From: Candidatus Aminicenantota bacterium
GTDB taxonomy: Bacteria > Acidobacteriota > Aminicenantia > Aminicenantales > Aminicenantaceae
Length of the DNA stretch: 64,000 nt
Direction: 5' to 3'
Assembly (NCBI GenBank): GCA_011772495.1
Contig: WVZL01000010.1
Coordinates: 272-64,271, forward strand
Positions 56,401 to 64,000 of the stretch are shown here, piece after piece. The position numbers and the translations under genes were made by a program. Each line of letters opens with the position of its first letter. The stretch's first letter is position 1. The notes below the pieces were generated by a model. That model saw only the letters and a program-made list of their open reading frames with translations, searched no databases and had not been told where the DNA came from.

Positions 56401-59400
56401 GGAATTCTCCATTGACGACTTTTTCAATTCCCTGGTCCAGGTTTCTTATGTAGCTCACGTTGTTTTCCAGAGAAAAGGGACCAGAGCTTAGAGCTTTGAG
56501 ATTTTCAATGATGAGAGAATGGAGGATGGCCACATCCAAGCGCTTCCATTCTCTGGATTTTTCCTCTTTTATTTCTTGATCTAGGATATCTTCTGACTTG
56601 AGATGAAAGAGGAAAAAAGCCTTGAAAAGATCTACATAAGCTGCCAGGGTATGACTTTCCTGATTGATTCTTTCCTGAACCTCCTCGAGCGGGGCCCTAT
56701 CAGAAGAGTCTGGCCACTTGATTTCGGAAATTTCAAAATAAGGCGACAGAAGCTCCCGAAGCCCTTCTCTGGAAACCTTATCCAGACCTTTGACCAGTCG
56801 GTAGGTCGGGAGGATCACCAGCCCAGGATCATCGATCCGGAAAAGGGTCATCATGATGTAGTGAAAAGGCTCATCACCCTTCACGTCTTTTATCTGTTCG
56901 AGCATTTCTTTTTTATAGTTAAGAGAAGTCTCATAACGGTGATGCCCATCGGCAATGATCAAAACCTTATCAGACATGGCTTCCTGGATTTTCTGGATAT
57001 CCTCTTTCTCGTTGATAATCCATAATCGGTGGACATAACCGGTCTCATCCCTTACGTCGGCTCCAAGCACGGCTCGCTCCAGGGCTTTGTCCAAAGCTTC
57101 AGCAACTTTTCTTTCATCATCTTTGTAAAGAAGAAAGATTTGCCCGGTGTTGGTGTTGGTCTCCCTCAAGAGGTTCAGACGGTCTATCTTATGTTTGGGA
57201 AAAGTCTTTTCATGGGGAAGAACTTTCCTTGAAGAAAACTCCTCTAGCCTGACTCGCCCAACCAGGCCCCTTCTCTTTTTCGATTCACCGTTGACCTGGA
57301 ATTCCTGCTCATAAAGGTATAGAGCTTCTTGGTCCTCTCTGATTAAAAAACCTTGTTTTGCCCATTCATCCAGATAAATCTTGGCTCTACGGTATTTATT
57401 CTTCTCCGGGTGCTCAGGATCATCATCTTTGCCCAGGATTATGCGGACCACATTATAAGGGCTTCTCTGGTAGTATTCCTCTTGTAAAGTGGGAGAGATC
57501 CTATCATAGGGCTCAGTGATGACATCTTCCAACTTGATTTTTTCGTTGTTGTATCTTATTCCTCTAAAAGGTTGTATTTCAGCCACTTCTCCTCCAATTT
57601 CTGTTATTATAGAATCCTAAGCGAATTTCTCTTTCAAGATCTTGACTACTTCCAAACCCGCCCGCTTCTGGCCTTCTTTGGCTGCAGCGCCAACGTGGGG
57701 AGTGGCGATAACATTCGGATGGTCTATTAAAGAGAAATCCTCGGGCGGCTCGTTCTCAAACACATCTAAAGCAGCGGCCCTGACTTTTCCAGATTGGAGA
57801 GCTCGGAGTAGGGCTTGCTCGTCAATCGTTCCACCTCGGGAAGCATTGATAATGATAACCCCCTCTTTCATCTTTTCGAATTCTTTGTCGCTTATCATAT
57901 GTTTCGTCTTCTCTGTTAAAGGGAGATGGAGAGTTATCACATCTGCCTGGGATAGCAGTCCTTCCCAGGAGACTTGTTGAACATCAAGGTCTGTTTGCAC
58001 TTCGACTATATCGTAAGTGATGATTTTCATCCCAAAAGCAAAGGCCCGCTTGGCAACTTCTTGACCTATTCTCCCAAAGCCTATGATCCCTAATGTTTTT
58101 TCGTAGAGTTCGGTACCAGAAAAAGCCTTCTTCTCCCATTTATGCAGTTTCATCGAGAGATTGCATCGGCCGTGGTGTCGAACAGTGGCAATCATCAATC
58201 CAAAGGTATGTTCGGCAACTGAAACAGACGTTGCTGCAGGAGTATTTGCCACCTGAATACCTTTTTCTTCGGCTGCTTCAACATCGATGTTATCTAAGCC
58301 AATACCAGCTCTGACGATAATCTCCAAGCTAGAAGCGGCCTCAATAGCATTCTTGGTGACTTTGGTAGCGCTTCTGACTACAGCGGCATTAAAATCCGGG
58401 ATGGTCTTGATCAATTGCTCTTCATCCATTCCAGTTTTTAGAGTGACCTCAAAATCCGGAACAGATTTGAGCTCTTCAAAAGCTTCTGGGTTTAAAGGAT
58501 CGGCCACGAGTATTTTTTTCATTCCCAATTCTCCTTTAAAACATCCTGAGCTGCCTTCATGGAACTTCCACTCTCGAAATCATAACCCAATTCAGAGAGC
58601 GTCATTTCAAGGGCAGACAGGGCCGTAATGATATCGAAACCTCCCATGTATCCCAGGTGGGCTATCCTGAATATTTTTCCTTTATAAGGATCCTGCCCGC
58701 CAGCAATATAGGCCTGGTATTTTCCCTGCATGGTCTTGACAAGCTGGAGTCCATCAAGGCCCTCAGGAACCTTAACTGCAGTCAAAATATTTCCTGGATT
58801 CTTGGAGAGGAGCTCTAGGCCTAAAGCTTGAATTCCTGCTCTGGTGGCGTCGCCGAGGAGGCGGTGGTGTTCAAAAAGCTTTTCTAAACCCATGGATTTG
58901 ATGATGTCCAGTGATTTCTTCTGCTGGATGATGAGGGAGACTGCAGGTGTATAAGGCGTGGTGCTCTTTCCTAAGCTTTTCTTGTAAGCTTTGGCATCAA
59001 AATAGAATTTCGGCAGAGTCGATTTCTCGGCAAGCTCCCAGGCCTTAGGACTAAAAGAAATGTAGGCCAGACCGGGAGGGATCATGAACGATTTCTGGGA
59101 ACCTGCGACCATGACATCCACCTTCCATTCATCCATGGGGCAGGGTGTTGCCCCTAGACCAGAAATTCCATCAACCACTAAGATGGCTTCTGACTGAGCC
59201 AGGACTTCTCCGTATCCCTGGATATCGTAAAGAGTCCCGGAAGAAGTTTCGGATAGAGTTGTAAAGACCGCTTTTGTTCCAGGGTTGGCTTTGAGCTCGT
59301 CAGCGAGCTGCTCTGCGGTGAAAGGTTGACCCCATTCCAGTTCAATTTCCTTGAGGTCTACTCCATAGGGTCGGCAGATCTTGCCCCATCTTTCGCCAAA

Positions 59401-62400
59401 TTTTCCGCCGTTGAGACTTATGGCTTTGTCCCCAGCAGAGAGAGTGTTAACCACAGCTGCTTGCATGGCTCCTGTTCCCGATGAAGCCAGGACGAAAACG
59501 TCCTGGTCTGTCTGGAAAACATACTTCAGTCCTGTAGAGACTTCCATGAAAATAGCAGAAAATTCTGGAGTGCGGTGATGAATGATGGGCTCTGCAGCTG
59601 AGGAAAGTACATCAGCTGGGATTGGGGTGGGACCTGGAGAGAGAAGGTAGTATTTTTTTATCATATGAATCCTCCTTCAATATGATAGAGGCAAGAAAGC
59701 CAAGATAAGAGAGGGATGAATATGATAAAGTTTATTTTTAACTGATTATGACTTTTCTCTCTTATCTGTCTTACCTGCTCTTTGGCTTATCATAGCTTGG
59801 AGTTATTTAAATTATCAGAATTTGAATATCCAGTCAATCAGAGATGGATGAGGAGTTGTGTCAGGAGGGTTGCTCTTTTGATGAGAGAAGGGCGAAAGAG
59901 GTGTTCGTTCTCGGCGTGAATACCGACTCCGTCCGGTCCCAGGCCATCCACCGTTGGTATCCCCATGTTGGCCACGATGGAAGCATCAGAACCCCCGCCA
60001 GTCTTTCCTCCCTCCAGAGCCATATTCAAGGAGTATCCGATCTTTCTTATCTTGCGGAAGAGTTTCCAAGAAGCATCTGTCTTTTCCATGGGAGGAGTGT
60101 AACTTTCGATCGTGAATTTGACTCGGGCTCCTTCGAGGCTAGGCGTTAGATGTTCGAAAAAATCAAGGATTTTTTGCTTTTGGGAGCTTTTCCAGAACCT
60201 AATATCCAACAAAGCCCAGGCATCTTGAGGGACAATGTTGGATTTTTCTCCCCCCTGGATGACACCGATGTTGACCGTTGTCCCTTTGGCCCTGAGCTTA
60301 TTCAGGAGGCGAAACTGACCCACAAGCTCCTCGATGGCATTGACACCCATTTCAGGGGTCCCACCGTGGGCAGCTTTTCCGTGGGCTTCCAAACGGAGGA
60401 CCAGTCGTCCCTTCCGCTGCATTTTAAGGTTTCCTCCAGGCAAGGACGGCTCCAGACAGAGAGCAAAGCTAGATTTTCTGGCCAGCCTTTGAATGACTCG
60501 GTAAGAATCTTTACTGCCTATCTCCTCTGCCGAATTGATAAAGATAACGATCTTTTTCTTGGGTAGCATACCCTTTTCTTTTAAGGCCTTAAGTGCAAAA
60601 AAGACCATAACGAGTCCAGCCTTCATGTCCAAGACACCCGGACCATAGACTTTTTTTCCCTTTATATGAAAGGGCATTTCCTTGATCTTCCCCACGGGCC
60701 AGACCGTATCCAGATGAGTGAGAATGAGAACCTGTTCTTTTTTCGGGTCGCTTTCCTGGGGAAGATATTCAACCAGATACAAGTCGCCAATGTGAGGCTG
60801 AGGGAAACAGGTGATCTTGGCCCCCAGCTTTCTGAATTCTTTAATCAAGAAAGCAGAACATCTGTCCACGGCCTTCTTGTCCGTCGAAGGGGATTCTTGG
60901 CTCACTATCTTCTTCAGAAGTTGGATCATTTCTTCCTGGTGAGAGTTAAAATATTCTGCGAAATCCATGGTGCCTCCTCATGAGGAATTTAAATTTATCA
61001 TAGCTTGGGGTCAGGTCTCAACATTCAAATCAATTGCCCTATTATTTAAGAATCCTTTATTTATTGAATGAGCGACAATAATTAAAAAAGTTTAGTATGC
61101 ATACCTTACTCTCGAACCTGGGCCTGGGTGCTGGAATTTGACAACTTATGGAAAATCAGTGATTATTCTAGGACATGTCTGCGAAAAAGATATGGTTTTT
61201 ATTCTTGTGCTTGAGCTTCCTCGCCTTTCCTTGGTCCTCTCCAGCCCAGATTGCAAATTTTCATGCTAATCCAGGAGTGGCCATTCCCGAATATAAAAGC
61301 ATCCTTCTAGCTTTCGAGTCAGGATTCGGCTTCTCTATTCCTCTAACAAAAAAAATATTCCTTTCCATTAATTTCAGTCATTGGAAGAGCAGGGTCAAAG
61401 AAAAAGAGGGCGGTCTCCTGAACGGAAAGCTATCAATAACTCCTTTCTTCTTATCCCTTCAATTCAAGCTGAGGGAGAAAAGTCAAATTAATCCTTACCT
61501 GTTTCTCGGAGCAAACCTTGTGGTCACTAAATTCAAGATAGGCGAGTACATAACCATTCCTGAAGTAACTCTCAATCAAAAAGTCAGGAATGGCCCTGGT
61601 CTTCATTTTGGGACTGGGAGCGACTTCAGCCTCACCGAAAACTTGGCCCTATTTGCAGAAGGAATTTATCTCATCAGGAAGGCTGAAGCTGAAAAAACCA
61701 TCACTGACATGAATTTTGGAGTTTCGACCGAAGAATTTTCTGTAAGCCTGGATTCCCTTATCTTTCAGATAGGGATTAAATACTTTTTCTAGGGTTTAAA
61801 GATGAATATATTTTCTTTTCTGTTCTTACTCTTGATAGCTGCCATCACCGGTTCTATCGGAGCCGGAATTGCTGGGAGACGGAGACTCGGCTGCTTGACT
61901 TCTATCGTCCTCGGTTTTATCGGCGCTTTGATCGGGACGTTTATTGCCCAGAAATTAAACCTTCCCCTTTTTCCCTGGATCAAGATCGGCTCTCATCCCT
62001 TCCCGATTATCTGGGCAGTGCTCGGGGCTGCTCTTTTTGTGGCTTTTCTTAACCTATTCTCTCCGTCGAAAAAGTAAACCTGATTCTGCAGCAGTCTTCA
62101 AGAAAACAAGAAACTGAGCTTATGGTAAGCATTGTAAATGACTTGGACAATTCGGCCAATAAATCTCTTTTTTAGTTCGATAGAATTATAGCGGCAAACC
62201 TCATGACAGCACATGCAATAGATACATTTCCTCCTATTGAGTACAGCTGTATCCTGATGGAGCTGCAGGGCTTCCATCGGACAGATTTCTATGCACTCCA
62301 GGCAGGCAGTGCATTTTTCTTTTTTGATTCTTGGTATCAGGACAAGTTGTTCTTGAAAATAAGCATAAAGAAAAGAAGGAAGCTTTCTTCGAAAAAGACC

Positions 62401-64000
62401 CACCGCAATGGCCGAGTGCTTAAAATTCTTGACTTGGACATCAGGAATCGTTTCTCCCACCACCTCGATGCCTTCAATTCTTCCCATTCCTAAGCCACGA
62501 TTATGAGCGTAATAGGTCGTGAAGATATCTAAAGGATTGAGGCTCATTATTTTTGTGGCCACAGCATCCAAAGCCACGGCATCTGGACTGGCCAAAATTA
62601 AGCCTGTTTTTCGGAGGTTTCCTGCTGATGGACCTTCCCCCTCCATGGCCATGATACCATCCATGATATTCAATTGGGGAGGGGCACAGGAGAGGACGTC
62701 CACCAACATCTGGCTAAAATCATCGTTCCTGATATACTGCCGATGGTATTTGAGGCGAAGCCCATAGGGAATGATCCCGTACATGTTCTTCACGGCTCCG
62801 GTATAGATCGTGAAAGAATGAGTCTTTAACTTCGGCAGGTTGATGATGTAATCGGCTTCCAAACAGGCCTGAGAAAGGTAAACTTTGTCTAATAATCGTC
62901 CCTGGAATTCAACTTCTTTAAATCCTTTTTCTTTCAGGTTTATCAACAGCACACCGAGTTCCTCACAAGCCTGCCTGTAGTCGGAGATGAGAAATCCATC
63001 TTCTTCCTTTGATTGGATATCGTCGCCCACCACGACTTCGTGGCCTCGCTCCTTCAAAAGACGCAGAACTTCTTTAGTAAAGGCTGGATGGGTCACCAGT
63101 CCTTTCTCGGCTGGAGAAGGAGGGGAGATGTGGTTTATTTTGACAAAAATCTTGCTCTTCGGTTTGACAAATTTATCCAGCCCCCCAAGAAGTTGGAGGC
63201 TTTGTTTAATGGCTTGATAGATTTCCTCGCTATTATAATCTTCGATTCTTACTATAGAGACCTTTGGTTTATCCATGGGTCAAGCTTATTATAAACTCAA
63301 TAGTAAAACCTCGGAAACCTAAAAATGAAGAACATAGAGCTGAAATGAGTTGTGAGGCGTGACTAGTGCCTCAATTCAGGCAAAATTTAATGAGTTTGAC
63401 AATGCTTTAAGAGTTTATTACCTTTAGCCCATGAATTTTTGGTTCCTAGCCGGAGAAATTTCCTTTGCAGTTCTGTATGTCTTTTTCCTCTTTTTTTCTC
63501 TCTCCAGCCTCAGGGAGAAAGAAAAGAGAGCTTTTCTGAGGAGCACCGCAGTACTCGCTGTCCTTCTGGCAATAAATCTCCTTTTTCTTGTTTTTAAAGA
63601 TCCTCTGAAAAGCTGGTTGTTCGGAGGATTTTTTATTCTCACTGTTTTTTGCGCTTTTCTTATGCTTTTTATTCCGATTTCCAAAAAATCAATCCAGGTC
63701 ATCGGAGAACAGAAAAAAATCGACGAAAGAGACGTGATTTTTGCCCGCTTCGATTATCAGGAAGGAACAGAGGTTTTCGATGAATACTATAAGAGAAAAC
63801 CTGAATACAAGAAACTCGATGAGGAAATAAGAAGAATTCCGGATATTCTCTCATCGTTGAGTGTGAAAAAGAACCCTCTTCTGCTTTCGTTGGCGTCTGC
63901 GGAATTTGATTTCTTAGAAAACCAGACTATCCATGTGGATGGAAAAGTAAGTGATGAAAAAATCGAGCTGTCTCCGCTGGCCAACACTCATGTCATAAAG

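Overview
The window reads as chromosome of a free-living, Gram-negative-type (diderm) bacterium with an AT-leaning genome and densely packed genes. Outer-membrane barrels ending in Phe, many exported enzymes, a Zn-type ABC importer and a mostly house-keeping gene set support this. Gene content (fused FtcD, paired M16-like proteins, a kinase/TolB-like/TPR protein, the rimO-pgpA-cinA-thpR-plsY-gpsA run) and the short GGGGACGGTTCTATTTTT inverted-repeat elements remind me of uncultured Acidobacteriota/Aminicenantes-type genomes. That placement is inference. There is no rRNA, tRNA, CRISPR array, prophage, transposase gene or plasmid backbone in view.

Layout. 1-7 kb: tail of a sugar aminotransferase, a LiaF-like membrane protein, then a minus-strand hyuA-hyuB-NRAMP-like operon, a zinc-ribbon protein and RidA. 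7-13 kb: amino-acid permease fused to USP domains, XRE/ImmA regulator-protease, ADP-ribosylglycohydrolase, short-chain epimerase. 13.4-19.2 kb: a two-component system (histidine kinase, PhoB/OmpR-type regulator) followed by four TTAACA-type hexamers at exact 11-bp spacing, a 31-codon mini-ORF, an Omp85-like barrel, a polytopic membrane protein and a COQ7-type di-iron protein. 19.2-28.9 kb: PepD, then galK, a secreted glycosidase, a divergent PlsY, a glycosyltransferase and a complete Zn/Mn-type ABC importer. 28.9-38.6 kb: macro domain plus nicotinamidase-like protein, HEAT-repeat plus HD-GYP pair, and two M16-like proteins with FtcD. 38.8-41.4 kb: metK and ahcY (methyl cycle). 41.4-49 kb: a minus-strand block for phospholipid synthesis and RNA/protein modification, and asnS. 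49-54 kb: Ser/Thr kinase, gamma-glutamyltransferase, DUF4416. 54-61 kb: pterin methyltransferase and a serine/cysteine block (aminotransferase, serA, DUF1015, NifS), then an M20 peptidase. 61-64 kb: small barrel, GlsB-like protein, DUF362 ferredoxin protein and the start of a probable reductive-dehalogenase-like protein.

How it works together. Serine synthesis (SerA plus a class V aminotransferase) lacks a visible phosphatase but carries a DUF1015 gene in its place. GpsA, PlsY and PgpA cover early phospholipid steps. MetK and AhcY form the S-adenosylmethionine cycle. Several proteins act on NAD or ADP-ribose (ADP-ribosylglycohydrolase, macro domain, nicotinamidase-like, CinA). FtcD, gamma-glutamyltransferase, PepD, M20 and HyuAB point to amino-acid and peptide catabolism.

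The signals I find most worth following are the 11-bp-phased operator next to the two-component genes, three REPIN-like elements without a local transposase, promoters that sit 8-14 bp from start codons (leaderless mRNAs), RidA with two Shine-Dalgarno-equipped starts, and enzymes that have lost their catalytic or metal motifs (both M16 proteins, the NRAMP homologue).
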